From assembly GCA_024867545.1 (NCBI GenBank), contig JANFNE010000012.1, forward strand, positions 1,116,001 to 1,180,000: a stretch of DNA of 64,000 nucleotides. The letters run 5' to 3'. The translations under genes and the position numbers were made by a program. The stretch is from Phytopythium helicoides. Its lineage: Eukaryota > Oomycota > Peronosporomycetes > Pythiales > Pythiaceae. Below the pieces are notes generated by a model that had not been told where the DNA came from, did no database searches, and saw nothing but the letters and a program-made list of their open reading frames with translations. Below are positions 37,486 to 48,302 of the stretch, one piece after another; position 1 is the first letter of the stretch, and every line of letters begins with the position of its first letter.

Positions 37486-40116
37486 ATGTCGCACCTCACT
37501 GGCAAGCCGAGATCAGTTCCTCTGTGGGAAACGAAATCGGCCTTACGTGTAAACGAACAGCAACGAAAGGCGGCCAAGTACGAGGCGATGGTCCAGCGGT
37601 TCAAAACTCGTCACGTTCAACACAATTCAAGTAGCCGATCCAAGCTCTCTTCCAAGAACATCATCATCGACAAGCGCTTCACGAATACTCCAGGATTCTC
37701 GCTCCGACGGATTGTCCGAAAGGTGAAAAAAAGTATCCGAAAGATTATGCCTGTGACAACGACGCCATTAGAAGAATCAACACCACCAATCAGTCTCCTC
37801 GGAATATTGCATGGCTGCATCATGCTTGGTATGATGCACTTCCAGCTCTTCTATCTCCCTTTTGCTCCTATATTCTACCCAACCGGATCGACCACGACGC
37901 TCTGTATCGACTGGGCGATCGAGTTGCTGGCGATGATGGATATCCTCATCATGTACAGCAACGCGCATGCTATCCAGCGATTCGATCCAATTGTAGTAAA
38001 GCGCCAAATTGCTACACGATACCTGCGCGGATGGTTCTTCTTTGATCTCATCAGCGCTCTGCCACTTCAATTCATCAAAGTGACAGTGCTTCACGAGATG
38101 AGCGGGGAGGCGTTTACCGTCGGTACCTCTCTACTGATGGTCATGAGACTCACTCGGTACAGATTTCGCGAGGGTGACAACCAACTCTCCAATCGACTAT
38201 CTACATGGATACGCTACTCGAGATACACCCATCTCTTCAACATCGCTCGACTGCTGTGGCTCGTGTTGGTGATTGCACACTACATGGCGTGCTTCTGGCA
38301 CATACTCGACGACACGGCTCTTGAACCGAGAGGCACAGTCGGAGAAGAGTACATCGCCAACTACTTCTATGCCGTCTCTCTCATCCACGCACAAGGTAAC
38401 ATCTCCGACCACTGGGGACAAAACCTATTCGCCACCTTCGTCATCCTCCTCGGATCCGTCATCGTCGCCACCGTCTTCGGTAACGTCGCCATGCTCGTGT
38501 CCAACTTCAACGCCAACGCCACCAACTACCAACGCAAAATGGAGAGCGTGTTTGCCACCATGGACAAGATGGAGTTACCGGAGAGACTGAGAGATCGCAT
38601 CCAACAGTACTACGCACACGTGTGGGCCGAGTACGAGTCGCTCGACGGCGACCTGGTCAAGTTCCAACGAGAGCTCACGCACACGCTCGGATTTGAGGTC
38701 GGACTGTACAAGTACATGAGTTTGGTGAACGACATTCCATTCTGGATCGACTGTTCTCCCGATTTTATCGCGCAGATCGTCTTGGCGTTGGTGGTGCGTG
38801 TGTATCTTCCGGACGATTATGTGGTTCGTGAGGGTGAGATTTGTGACGAGATGTTCATGATCAATCGTGGCGTGTGTGAAGTCTCGACGGTGGATGCGTC
38901 ACCTTCGGATATGTTGTTTGAGTGTGAGAACGGTAGCTCGAGTCGAGGTCGAGCACAAGTGTTAGGAAAGCGAAGGCGGTCTCGAGTCGGCTTAACCGAA
39001 CATGAAGCGAAAGTGCACGTCGATGTTCGTGGTCTCCGTGGTGGCTTCGGAAGTGGGAAGAGCTCGGTTGGAAAGAATGACGACGACGATGGAGAAGAGG
39101 AAGTAGACAACAGAGTGAGCGTGCTTGCACTTCGCCACGGACAAGCCTTCGGTGAGATGAGCTTGCTGATGAACTACGGACAGCCAAGCAGCGTTCGAGC
39201 CATTTCGTTTGTCGAGATGTGCGTTCTGGAGCGCATGTCGTTCCAACGGATCATCGGTCGTTATCCGGCGGACCGTCGGCGCGTGTTGACGAGCATCGTG
39301 GGGAACTGCATCCATAAGGGTGAGATCCCGTGTGAGTGGGAAGAGTTGTGCCAAAGGGAACTTCGACAGCTTCATGGGTGTGATCTGTCATGTTGTGATG
39401 ATGATGGTGGAGGTCATGTGTCCATTGACATGCTGAGTCGGAGCGAGGTTGTTGAGATGATAGTTTCGAAAGTGGATGTGGAGCGTCGAGACAGCTCGAT
39501 TCTGTATGGTTTCCAGTGTGTAGGGGGTGGTGTGGGTGTGAGCGACCGAAATGTGACGACTTCTTCCAAGCAACTTGACAAGAATCTGGTGACTGAAGTC
39601 TCGAGCAATGCAGAATCGCCTAACGTGACTCGTGAGACTACTATGAAGTCGACACCGAATTTGGAGGATAATTCCGATCGTGATCATTCGCATGATCTAT
39701 ACATGAAGATGTTCGACATGCTGACAACCTTGTCGGAGGCAGTCGGACGATTGGAAAGATCCCAGCACGAACAACAGGTAGCATGCGGTAAATCTACTCG
39801 CGAGAATATCCCAACAACCTCGAAAGAAGAAATCGACGCTCACGATAGCTCATTGGACCAGCAAATATTCAGATCCAGGTCGTCAAAGTACGCGAGTAGC
39901 GGTGGCAATTTACGTTCCGAGGCTTGTCATCTCTACCCATCGATCACCCACTCACATCAGAGTGAGTATTACCGATCAGCAAGTTCATCAAGTTCAGGGA
40001 AGCGATACACGAGCAGCAGCGAGCAGTCAACCCCGCATCGAGAAGTACTGCCGCCCTCGAGTTTTCTGCACGATGTGCTTCCATCTCAATGTTTGTCACA
40101 TGAACGTTTGCCATGA
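37486..40116 (+). CDS. CNG-D: cyclic-nucleotide-gated/HCN-like channel with premature stop
   Basis: This protein has 876 residues from ATG 37486 (MSHLTGKPRSVPLWETKSALRV); the longer frame starts at TTG. Seen: VNEQQRKAAKYEAMVQRF; S1 region GCIMLGMMHFQLFYLPFAP; pore SLIHAQGNISDHWGQN near 300; cassette FGEMSLLMNYGQPSSVRA near 555; inserted acidic loop as in CNG-C. A Leu-to-Phe change (TLGFEVGLYK) is unique to this copy. The stop at 40114-40116 replaces a Ser codon of CNG-F (TCA to TGA), and a second C-to-G change lies six bases on. The core channel and CNBD are complete, so a truncated but working protein is possible; the lost part includes the TLADQLW tail motif. Confidence 0.85.
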   Translation: MSHLTGKPRSVPLWETKSALRVNEQQRKAAKYEAMVQRFKTRHVQHNSSSRSKLSSKNIIIDKRFTNTPGFSLRRIVRKVKKSIRKIMPVTTTPLEESTPPISLLGILHGCIMLGMMHFQLFYLPFAPIFYPTGSTTTLCIDWAIELLAMMDILIMYSNAHAIQRFDPIVVKRQIATRYLRGWFFFDLISALPLQFIKVTVLHEMSGEAFTVGTSLLMVMRLTRYRFREGDNQLSNRLSTWIRYSRYTHLFNIARLLWLVLVIAHYMACFWHILDDTALEPRGTVGEEYIANYFYAVSLIHAQGNISDHWGQNLFATFVILLGSVIVATVFGNVAMLVSNFNANATNYQRKMESVFATMDKMELPERLRDRIQQYYAHVWAEYESLDGDLVKFQRELTHTLGFEVGLYKYMSLVNDIPFWIDCSPDFIAQIVLALVVRVYLPDDYVVREGEICDEMFMINRGVCEVSTVDASPSDMLFECENGSSSRGRAQVLGKRRRSRVGLTEHEAKVHVDVRGLRGGFGSGKSSVGKNDDDDGEEEVDNRVSVLALRHGQAFGEMSLLMNYGQPSSVRAISFVEMCVLERMSFQRIIGRYPADRRRVLTSIVGNCIHKGEIPCEWEELCQRELRQLHGCDLSCCDDDGGGHVSIDMLSRSEVVEMIVSKVDVERRDSSILYGFQCVGGGVGVSDRNVTTSSKQLDKNLVTEVSSNAESPNVTRETTMKSTPNLEDNSDRDHSHDLYMKMFDMLTTLSEAVGRLERSQHEQQVACGKSTRENIPTTSKEEIDAHDSSLDQQIFRSRSSKYASSGGNLRSEACHLYPSITHSHQSEYYRSASSSSSGKRYTSSSEQSTPHREVLPPSSFLHDVLPSQCLSHERLP

Positions 40117-40551
40117 GTTGAGTCGATGGGAAAATATTCGACCTCTGTGAAGTCGGAGGGTATGGATGGCCCCCTAGCCCATCGTTTGGTTCGTGTTGAT
40201 GCTGCTGCCAACCTGAACTCGCCATTTCCGGACGAGTCACACGAAAGTATGCCACTGCCAACTACCAAGCACCATGCTGTTGAGTCTCAGAAAATCGACT
40301 CGAATAATGCACTCGGTGCTCGGCATACTTCCTCTGCTGATAATGCACACGCCGGGGGGCCTTCAGATCAGCGTTTTCTCATTACTCGCTGCCTATCAAA
40401 CCCATCCTTTCCACGGGGTATACCACCTGCCATCAATAAGCCATTAATTCGCGCCAATACGGCAAAAGAGAGAACGCTTGCAGACCAGCTATGGGACCAA
40501 AGACACAGGCACACAAGCCAACAAGCTGAGCGTCGCAATCGAGCGCCATGA
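40117..40551 (+). pseudogene. Untranslated remnant of the CNG-D tail
   Basis: In frame with CNG-D beyond its TGA, this segment still encodes the CNG-F-like tail: GPLAHRLVRVDAAANLN, then RTLADQLWDQRHRH, and its own stop at 40549-40551. There are no further breaks, so the nonsense change is young. Stop-codon readthrough or a sequence error would restore a protein of about 1021 residues. Confidence 0.75.
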
Positions 40552-40654
40552 AAACTCTCATGCCCAAGGTTGTCATGCATCTTGGTGTATACCGGTAGGA
40601 CCATACGCTATTCATACTAATCGAGTCAGACCTCAGTTGAGTCGCAGAGCACAG

Positions 40655-41874
40655 ATGGAAGAGGGCGCCACCTTGGCGAGCGTGCTGGCGTTCCTGGAGG
40701 CATTCGACGCGCCAAATGACGCCGAAGAGGCCTGCAGCTCCTCATCTTGCATCTCTACCGGCGATTTGGCGACTCCAAGCGCCGAATTGAGCGAGAAAGA
40801 GGCAAGAAAGCGCGAGCGACTGCATCGACGACGACTGGAGAGGTACACGACGCAGCTGCAGCGACGCATGCGAGCGGAGCTGGCCGAATTGAGAGAGCAA
40901 GCGAGTGATCTGGAGCACCAACTCGCTCTGCTGCAGCAAATGACAAAGTTGGACAATGTGGAAGGCGGGGATCGGAGCAACAGCATGGCAAATAGCATGA
41001 AGGAGGACGCCTTGAAGGAGCTGAGGAAGCGGAGAGAGGCAGAGAAGAACAACACAAGGCTTCGAACTCGTCTTCAACAGATAAACGGGCTCTGGAAAGA
41101 ACTCAATGATGTCATAACCAAACACAAGAAGCGAAGGAACTTTGTGGATGAGGCACTAAACGAAGGCGTACAGGAGAAGGCAGTACTTCCGCCATCGCGC
41201 GATCGGGAGTTGTGGACGCAGAGCGCTCACCAAGAGCTGCGTGATATGTATATGCTAGTTGATCGCGTGTTGTCGCCGCTGACTGTTCGGCAGTTCGACT
41301 CATGCTGGCTCGAGTCCAGCGCGTTGGGGATTGGAACTGAGATTCGGTCATCTACGGTATCAGAGTGCAGCGTCAATGCAGCAGAGAAACTCCTATGGCG
41401 AAACCCCATGCGCAGACAATATGAAGAAGGCGTGTTGTCTGATGTGGTGAGCGCCGATGGCACCATGTACAGCAAATCACAGGTTCTCCCAGTGATCTGT
41501 CGACCATGAGCGAATCTACTTGTACAAATTCCATGAACCAGCAGTCATCAGTGGAGGTAAAGCTCCATGTACAACACTATGCGCGTCGTATTCAAGAGCC
41601 TACAGCCAACCGTGCCATCATCACATTGCTTGCGCATATTCGTGTGCCTGAGCTTTCTCAGGATTTGCTACTGCAAGAAAAGTTTTGGACGAGCATCACC
41701 CAGACAAGAACTAACACGACCACTCTTTCTTGCTATCGAATCGGACCCGGGAACCCAAGTATTTCTCATCTTACTGCAGGTCAAAAGAGTATTGTGCGCC
41801 CCCTCCTCACGTTTCAAACTCGACAAAACCACGCAACTCTCCAGAACTGGCTACTGGACGCCGCTGAAAAATAA
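40655..41874 (+). pseudogene. A11: divergent leucine-zipper START-like gene with one frame break
   Basis: ATG 40655 (MEEGATLASVLAFLEAFDA) lies 103 bp after the original CNG-D end. The frame includes HRRRLERYTTQLQRRMRAE (Met replaces Lys in the basic segment), LREQASDLEHQLALL and CWLESSALGIGTEIRSSTVSEC. It stops at 41509 right after LPVICRP, where a Trp codon is expected: CCA TGA against CCA TGG in paralogues. Loss of one G shifts the frame; the remainder (41506-41874) gives VEVKLHVQHYARRIQE, QEKFWTSITQ, SCYRIGPGN and RQNHATLQNWLLDAAEK. The end NHATLQNWLLDAA links it to the A12-A14 group, while its start resembles A1-A9, so it is intermediate. Stop and a new ATG overlap as ATGA. Confidence 0.72.
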
Positions 41875-42546
41875 ATTAAAAAAAAAATCGATTGTCGTGG
41901 CATTCACGAGAACTGCGAATTGACGAGTTCAAAGCCAACATGCACGATAGCACTTCTTGAAGCATTGAAGGACTCTGCTAGTTATTGTAGGCGTTCTCAA
42001 ATGTAATGATTCACCGACTGTACTGTGGTCTGGATGATGGTTTTATAACTTCGGAGATCGTTGATGGAAATATCATTCATGCAACAACTCTTCTTTGTCT
42101 GCGTTAGTACGTTTATGAGGAGTGTTTGTCTGTGGTGGTCGTTTTGAGATGTCTAAGGCTTGCATCACCAAGTGTCTTTTGATACGCTCTGCTGCATCTA
42201 CCACTGCAGAGATGGATGCATAGCCTGGTCACTCATGGCAGTCTATCGCGGGAATGCCAAAATCCTCGTGACTACATTCCAATAGCTCGCTTGCGAGCAT
42301 TGCCGCATTTGTAGTATTGGCAAGCTTTCATTGCTAGATGACGCCCCTCCACTCGTTCGGAACTGTCAATGGATTAAGCAAGTGGGTACTAAGAAACGGT
42401 AGTAGAAGCGGATTAGAACTTGGTGTAGAGATTCATGAAGCCGAGGTCTGACGGATGCTCCATTTGTAGCTCTATTCTGAATAGCTTTCCTATCACTCGA
42501 AGGTATCGGCTTAGTTTCAACACATTGGATACATCATGGGTATCTT
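41875..42546. other. Convergent intergenic region A11/CNG-E
   Basis: Contains an A-rich tract (41878-41887) after A11. No remnant of the missing CNG-E tail was recognised by eye. Confidence 0.35.
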
Positions 42547-44871
42547 TTAAGATGCAGTACCTTGGGGACTGTCTGCACAACACTGAAATCGCTCCAGTCG
42601 TCTGACTGCCTCCGTCAAGGTTGTCAGCATGTCGAACATCTTCATGTATAGATCATGCGAATGATCACGATCGGAATTATCCTCCAAATTCGGTGTCGAC
42701 GTCATAGTAGTCTCACGAGTCACGTTAGGCGATTCTGCATTGCTCGAGACTTCATCCACCAGATTCTTGTCAAGTTGCTTGGAAGAAGTCGTCACATTTC
42801 GGTCGCTCACACCCACACCACCCCCTACACACTGGAAACCATACAGAATCGAGCTGTCTCGACGCTCCACATCCACTTTCGACACTATCATCTCAACAAC
42901 CTCGCTCCGACTCAGCATGTCAATGGACACATGACCTCCACCATCATCATCACAACATGACAGATCACACCCATGAAGCTGTCGAAGTTCCCTTTGGCAC
43001 AACTCTTCCCACTCACACGGGATCTCACCCTTATGGATGCAGTTCCCCACGATGCTCGTCAACACACGCCGACGGTCCGCCGGATAACGACCGATGATCC
43101 GTTGGAACGACACGCGCTCCAGAACGCACATCTCGACAAACGAAATGGCTCGAACGCTGCTTGGCTGTCCGTAGTTCATCAGCAAGCTCATCTCACCGAA
43201 GGCTTGTCCGTGACGAAGTGTAAGCACGCTCACTCTGTTGTCTACTTCCTCTTCTCCATCGTCGTCGTCATTCTTTCCAACTGAGCTCTTCCCACTTCCG
43301 AAGCCACCACGGAGACCACGAACATCGACGTGCACTTTCGCTTCATGTTCGGTTAAGCCGACTCGAGACCGCCTTCGCTTTCCTAACACTTGTGCTCGAC
43401 CTCGACTCGAGCTACCGTTCTCACACTCAAACAACATATCCGAAGGTGACGCATCCACCGTCGAGACTTCACACACGCCACGATTGATCATGAACATCTC
43501 GTCACAAATCTCACCCTCACGAACCACATAATCGTCCGGAAGATACACGCGCACCACCAACGCCAAGACGATCTGCGCGATAAAATCGGGAGAACAGTCG
43601 ATCCAGAACGGAATGTCGTTCACCAAACTCATGTACTTGTACAGTCCGACCTCGAGTCCAAGCGTGTGCGTGAGCTCTCGTTGGAACTTGACCAGGTCAC
43701 CATCGAGCGACTTGTACTCGGCCCACACATGTGCGTAGTACTGTTGGATGCGATCTTTCAGTCGATCGGGTAACTCCATCTTGTCCATGGTGGCAAACAC
43801 GCTCTCCATTTTGCGTTGGTAGTTGGTGGCGTTGGCGTTGAAGTTGGATACGAGCATGGCGACGTTACCGAAGACGGTGGCGACGATGACGGATCCGAGG
43901 AGGATGACGAAGGTGGCGAATAGGTTTTGTCCCCAGTGGTCGGAGATGTTGCCTTGTGCGTGGATGAGAGAGACGGAGTAGAAGTAGTTGGCAATGTACT
44001 GTTCCCCGACTGTGCCTCTCGGTTCAAGAGCCGTGTCGTCGAGTACGTGCCAGAAGCACGCCATGTAGTGTGCAATCACCAACACGAGCCACAGCAGTCG
44101 AACGATGTCGAAGAGATGGGTGTATCTCGAGTAGCGTATCCATGTGGATAGTCGATTGGAGAGTTGGTTGTCACCCTCGCGAAATCTGTACCGAGTGAGT
44201 CTCATGAGCATCAGTAGAGAGGTGCCGACGGTAAACGCCTTCCCACTCATCTCGTGGAGCACTGTCACTTTGATGAATTGAAGTGGCAGAGCGCTGATGA
44301 GGTCAAAGAAGAACCATCCGTGCAAGTATCGTGTCGCAATTTGGCGCTTTACTGCAAGTGGATCGAACCGCTGGATAGCGTGCGCGTTGCTGTACATGAT
44401 GACAATATCCATCATGGCCAGCAACTCGATCGCCCAGTCGATACAGAGCGTGGTGGTCGATCCGGTTGGGTAGAATATAGGAGCAAAAGGGAGATAGAGG
44501 AGCTGGATGTGCATCATACCAAGCACGATGCAGCCATGCAGTATTCCGAGGAGACTGATTGGTGTTGTCGATTCTTCTAATGGCGTCGTTGTCACAGGCA
44601 TCATCTTTCGGATACCTTTTTTCACCTTTCGGACAATCCGTCGAAGCGAGGATCCTGGAGTATTGGTGAAGCGCTTGTCGATGACGATGCTCTTGGACGA
44701 GAGCTTAGATCGAGTACTTGAACTGTGTTCAACGTGACGAATTTTGAATCGATGGACCATCGCCTCGTACATGACTGCCTTTCGCTGTTGTTCGTGTTGG
44801 CGCATGGCTGTGTTGGTTCGTGCCAAGAATGACGAAGTTGAGCGCACCAGCAGTGTTGGATCCGACTCCAT
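42547..44871 (-). CDS. CNG-E: cyclic-nucleotide-gated/HCN-like channel with shortened tail
   Basis: From ATG 44871 (MESDPTLLVRSTSSFLARTN) the protein has 774 residues; an in-frame ATG at 45018 would add 49 residues but is not supported by paralogues. Seen: HEQQRKAVMYEAMVHRF, GCIVLGMMHIQLLYLPFAP, pore SLIHAQGNISDHWGQN near 305, CNBD, acidic insert and FGEMSLLMNYGQPSSVRA. It ends abruptly after RRLERF with CCADSPQGTAS and a stop. About 200 C-terminal residues present in CNG-C and -F, including the TLADQLW motif, are missing. The C-linker reads DRLKDRIQQYYAHVWAEYKS as in CNG-B, not ERLRDR...YES as in CNG-C, -D and -F. Confidence 0.88.
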   Translation of the reverse strand: MESDPTLLVRSTSSFLARTNTAMRQHEQQRKAVMYEAMVHRFKIRHVEHSSSTRSKLSSKSIVIDKRFTNTPGSSLRRIVRKVKKGIRKMMPVTTTPLEESTTPISLLGILHGCIVLGMMHIQLLYLPFAPIFYPTGSTTTLCIDWAIELLAMMDIVIMYSNAHAIQRFDPLAVKRQIATRYLHGWFFFDLISALPLQFIKVTVLHEMSGKAFTVGTSLLMLMRLTRYRFREGDNQLSNRLSTWIRYSRYTHLFDIVRLLWLVLVIAHYMACFWHVLDDTALEPRGTVGEQYIANYFYSVSLIHAQGNISDHWGQNLFATFVILLGSVIVATVFGNVAMLVSNFNANATNYQRKMESVFATMDKMELPDRLKDRIQQYYAHVWAEYKSLDGDLVKFQRELTHTLGLEVGLYKYMSLVNDIPFWIDCSPDFIAQIVLALVVRVYLPDDYVVREGEICDEMFMINRGVCEVSTVDASPSDMLFECENGSSSRGRAQVLGKRRRSRVGLTEHEAKVHVDVRGLRGGFGSGKSSVGKNDDDDGEEEVDNRVSVLTLRHGQAFGEMSLLMNYGQPSSVRAISFVEMCVLERVSFQRIIGRYPADRRRVLTSIVGNCIHKGEIPCEWEELCQRELRQLHGCDLSCCDDDGGGHVSIDMLSRSEVVEMIVSKVDVERRDSSILYGFQCVGGGVGVSDRNVTTSSKQLDKNLVDEVSSNAESPNVTRETTMTSTPNLEDNSDRDHSHDLYMKMFDMLTTLTEAVRRLERFQCCADSPQGTAS

Positions 44872-45836
44872 CGTATGCTTCGAAGCACTTGATATAAGTT
44901 GAGTATGTGGTTGACGACCGGAATTTGTACTTGAGGGAGGCTTGTGAATCAAACTGAATTTTGAGGAATGAGAATGGTGACACCGTGGAATTCGTTTGGG
45001 CAAGGACCATCGAATCATTTTGTACTTTTAGCCGGTCCGCCCCAAGTGTATTTCCAGCATTGTCTATCTGCAGAGCATTTGGATCGAGTTCGTTTTTTTA
45101 GCGGTTTCGGTCATGCCGGTAGACAAATCTGTTGAGGCTTGAAGCAACGAACGATAAATCGACGATGTCTTGTCATCTGCTATGAAAGCTGCCACCATCC
45201 AAGTCATAGTAGAAGCATATCTGCTGCAGGTTGAAACTTCAGTGGCAAGTGACGTGACGTTATGATCAAGTGTTCAACGGTATTGCACAAGCTCGGTAAG
45301 GTGCAATGGCATCAAAGTCCTGCCCTTGTGTGTGACGCAAACAACCAGAGCTGTCCTCAAAATAGGTTTACTGTGTCCTCAAATTGCGGGAATATCAAAT
45401 ACTATTATAACTCAAACATGGAGCAACAGAGGTATTCCAAGGTGGATCTCCACGTCTCAAAAAAAAAAAAAAAAAAATCCTGTAGCACAAATCAAAAACA
45501 CTTGATTTGACCTTGAAGATCACAAGTCAAGCAGTCAACGAGGGCGTTTAAACTATGAGGCTGTTTTCACTCCGATGAGAGGAGGCATTTTCTTGTTTCC
45601 TACAGACGGAGATTGGGTGGAGAGCTTCACGCATGCACTCTCGTCAAAAACTCCATGCAGACTTTTTTCATATTTCAGAGCGAGCTGTGTGGCATAACAG
45701 TCGCGTAGCAACCCTGAGCATTCGCTTACTTGTGCAAATAGGTAACATCATAATGCAGAGAGCCCTGGATTCGCCTGTTGTCGCCATGATGTCGAGTAAA
45801 TTAATTACGAGTGATTAGTTCGGGCGCCTTGCTCGT
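44872..45836. other. Spacer of the A12>CNG-E module with 19-A tract
   Basis: A run of 19 A lies at 45459-45477, preceded by CACGTCTC. It could be a retro-inserted poly(A) end, but no target duplication or recognisable source gene was seen. The CNG-E promoter should lie in 44872-45200. Confidence 0.35.
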
Positions 45837-47114
45837 TCATGTTGCAAAAGCCGCATCAAGTAACCAGTTTTGCAACCTCGCATGGTTTTGTCGGGTATGC
45901 AGCAGAAGAGAATGAATGATGCTAGCTTGCATCACCTTGAGCTCCTCGGATTTAGTCTCCTCGCCCATGACCCGATAGCATAACTGCGTCAAGGAGCCAT
46001 TGCCAGTCGGAGTCACTCGTGTCCACATAAACTCGCGGATCAACAAATCCGGGGAGACTGCCGGTACGCGCACGATTGCTTGACGGAGGACAATCGCGCG
46101 GCCAGTCGAAGCCTCTCGAATTCGACGTGCATAATGGCGCAGATGTAACTTCACCTCGACCATATCGGGATTGCTGCCGTCGATCCTCACGAGCTGAACG
46201 CCGGAATGCTCACCCCCACCTAATGCTCGAACATGAAGCGGGAGCTGCATATCCATCACGTACGAGTTCCCGTCCGGGCTGACCTCGTCCAGAAGGATGG
46301 ATCCAATCTTTGGATACCGCTCGTTTGGCGCCTTTCGCCAATGCAACTCCATCGCCTCCTCCACGCTGCATTCTGAGATTGTGCTTGTCCGAATCTCGGT
46401 GCAATCCTCACGAGCAATTGTCTCGATGCTGCACGAACTCAGCTCGTCGGGGCCACAGGGACCACACACCGCGTCGATCTGCTCGTACATGGACTGCAAC
46501 ATCTCGGTCCCGTCAGACGCAGCTCTTGGCCCTCTCCACACAGTCACCGGCAACGATGCAGTCGTCGTGAACGGCACACTCAGATCACCGAGAATGCTGC
46601 TCCCCGCATCGGCGCTCTCCTGCCTATGGTGCTTGTCAATGAGCTTCCCGATGTCCTCTCGCAGCTGTGCCTGTCGTTCCAGTCTCGCCTTCAGCTGTTT
46701 GTTGGCCAGCTCTGCTCTTCGCCTCGCCCTCAGCTCCCTGGCAGCGTTCTCCTCCAAATCCACCCACGTCTTCCCTTCTCCACCAGTCTTCACCGCGTCT
46801 TCTCCTCCACTTGCAGCCGCTCGATGCAGCATCAGTAGCCTTTCTTCCAGTTCCTTCGACGCCTCACGGAGTGCCACGATCTCGGAGCGCTTGCGTCGCT
46901 GCAGCAGTGTCGAGTATCCGGCCGCTCGCCAGTTGAGCGTTTCTTGATTGGAGCTGTCATCGCTGGAGGTGCTAGCGTCGCGAATAGGAGACGAACGACG
47001 CTGCAAATTCGCAGGCGGCTGTGGTTCGACCTTGGGCTCGTGTTCGACCGCTTCGTGGACGTCAAACGCGTCCAGGAAGGCGCGCACGGACGCCAGCGTC
47101 TCGTCGTCCTGCAT
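45837..47114 (-). CDS. A12: leucine-zipper START-like protein, A12-A14 subgroup
   Basis: This protein has 425 residues from ATG 47114 (MQDDETLASVRAFLDAFDV); the longer frame starts with GTG. This subgroup replaces the AAKRRR cluster by a Ser/Asp stretch (STSSDDSSNQETL), then NWRAAGYSTLLQRRKRSE (Tyr 67) and LREASKELEERLLML. The coiled coil ENAARELRARRRAELANKQL is conserved. The C-terminal domain has CSIETIAREDCTEIRTSTISEC in place of CWLETN, LPLHVRALGGG, VKLHLRHYARRIRE, REFMWTRVTP, LCYRVMGEET and RQNHARLQNWLLDAA. Its second half differs clearly from A13 and A14 whereas the first half is almost identical. CNG-E lies next downstream on the same strand. Confidence 0.86.
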   Translation of the reverse strand: MQDDETLASVRAFLDAFDVHEAVEHEPKVEPQPPANLQRRSSPIRDASTSSDDSSNQETLNWRAAGYSTLLQRRKRSEIVALREASKELEERLLMLHRAAASGGEDAVKTGGEGKTWVDLEENAARELRARRRAELANKQLKARLERQAQLREDIGKLIDKHHRQESADAGSSILGDLSVPFTTTASLPVTVWRGPRAASDGTEMLQSMYEQIDAVCGPCGPDELSSCSIETIAREDCTEIRTSTISECSVEEAMELHWRKAPNERYPKIGSILLDEVSPDGNSYVMDMQLPLHVRALGGGEHSGVQLVRIDGSNPDMVEVKLHLRHYARRIREASTGRAIVLRQAIVRVPAVSPDLLIREFMWTRVTPTGNGSLTQLCYRVMGEETKSEELKVMQASIIHSLLLHTRQNHARLQNWLLDAAFAT

Positions 47115-47342
47115 GGCGCGGCTCGAATGGTGTGTTGATGGCGAGAGGTGGCGAGGTCGTGGGTTTAAAGTACTGATATTGTGTGTGGACAACACGTTGT
47201 ATGACTTTGCACCGGCTCTGTGTGCTGGATTGATTTGATACTTTGGAGTTCGGTCGTCCCCCAAGTGTTGACCAGCGAGGGCGATTTGCACCGAGATTGC
47301 TGCTGTGTGGGTGAGATTGCGCCGAAGATCCTCGGTGAGGAT

Positions 47343-48302
47343 GCAAACTACTTGGAGGAGAAACCAACAGATTCACAGCTAGGTAATGGCGATGAATTGG
47401 ACAATCGACGTGATGGCAGCAACGAGAGCAGGGATTCGGGGAAGCTATGCTCGAGATGGTCGTCGCAAAGTTCCCGGCTTCTTGATAGCTTGAGATGCGC
47501 GGCCAGAGTCGTTCCCGCAGCAGCATCACTCAGGGACTTGGTCACGTTGTCGGTTCCTCGGCAGACAAGTGTTCCAAGACCAACCGCACTTGTGGTGCTC
47601 GGCGATTGCAAAGTGATCGAAATACCGCCGTCCAGAGTCTCGTCAAAGGCCATTTCCGACGTGGGGATCACACTGGTTCGAAGAGATCTTCGCCTGTCTG
47701 TTCACAACGGTGATAACGAGCCATGACGCACACACTCCTTGACCGAGAATAATGAGGTCGCCATAGAGGGCATGCGAGTGAGGCAGCGGGTGCAAGATTT
47801 CTTGTCGTGCTGCTTGTAAGAGCCAGCACCTGCGCGAGGATGCTCGGGCCAACGCCCTCGCCTTGAGCGTTGAGCAGGAAATATTGATAGGAGTTACTAT
47901 CACCAAAATTTGGGACGCATGCTGAGAACGCATCCGGGCTCGAATTGTTGTTGATCGTGTACGTGCCTGGACGTGGCTCATTCGAGGAGTTCTCGGTCCA
48001 CAACGCGCGCTCACAAGTATTGGGCTTGGATCCAATTTTTTTTGCGCGTCAGCCATGATGTGGTCCTTACTAGAGCTCATGCCGCAAAGCAACGACCACA
48101 AGGCTATGATCGTCCTGGAATCGTGATGCAGCACGCTGCTCTGACGGTGGTACACAACTACGGTTCTGTAGGTGTCATGGCCTGAGTCAGCCCCGCTCTT
48201 ACTGTCCACTTCGAGTGGTCGTGCAGTGCTGTTCGCCGCACGTTGAGTACGTGGAAGTTGTGCTAGTTGAGATGTAGAAGGGCCAGGTGAGGGGCCAACC
48301 AT
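47343..48302 (-). pseudogene. Possible decayed gene of unknown family
   Basis: Between A12 and A13 the minus strand has stretches that read like protein in shifting frames: ARPLEVDSKSGADSGH and YHRQSSVLHHDSRTIIAL (about 48240-48090), GTYTINNNSSPDAFSACVPN (about 47950), LYGDLIILGQGVCASWLVIT, which looks like a membrane helix (about 47770-47700), and MAFDETLDGGISITLQSP (about 47650). No single frame joins them. The first part recurs in diverged form at 55990-56110. I cannot name the family; an old gene broken by frameshifts is the simplest reading. Confidence 0.4.

Noticed and set aside
45459..45477. 19-A run as the tail of a retrocopied mRNA or LINE
   Set aside because: No target-site duplication, no recognisable 5' source and no polymerase fragment nearby. 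A simple tract is enough.
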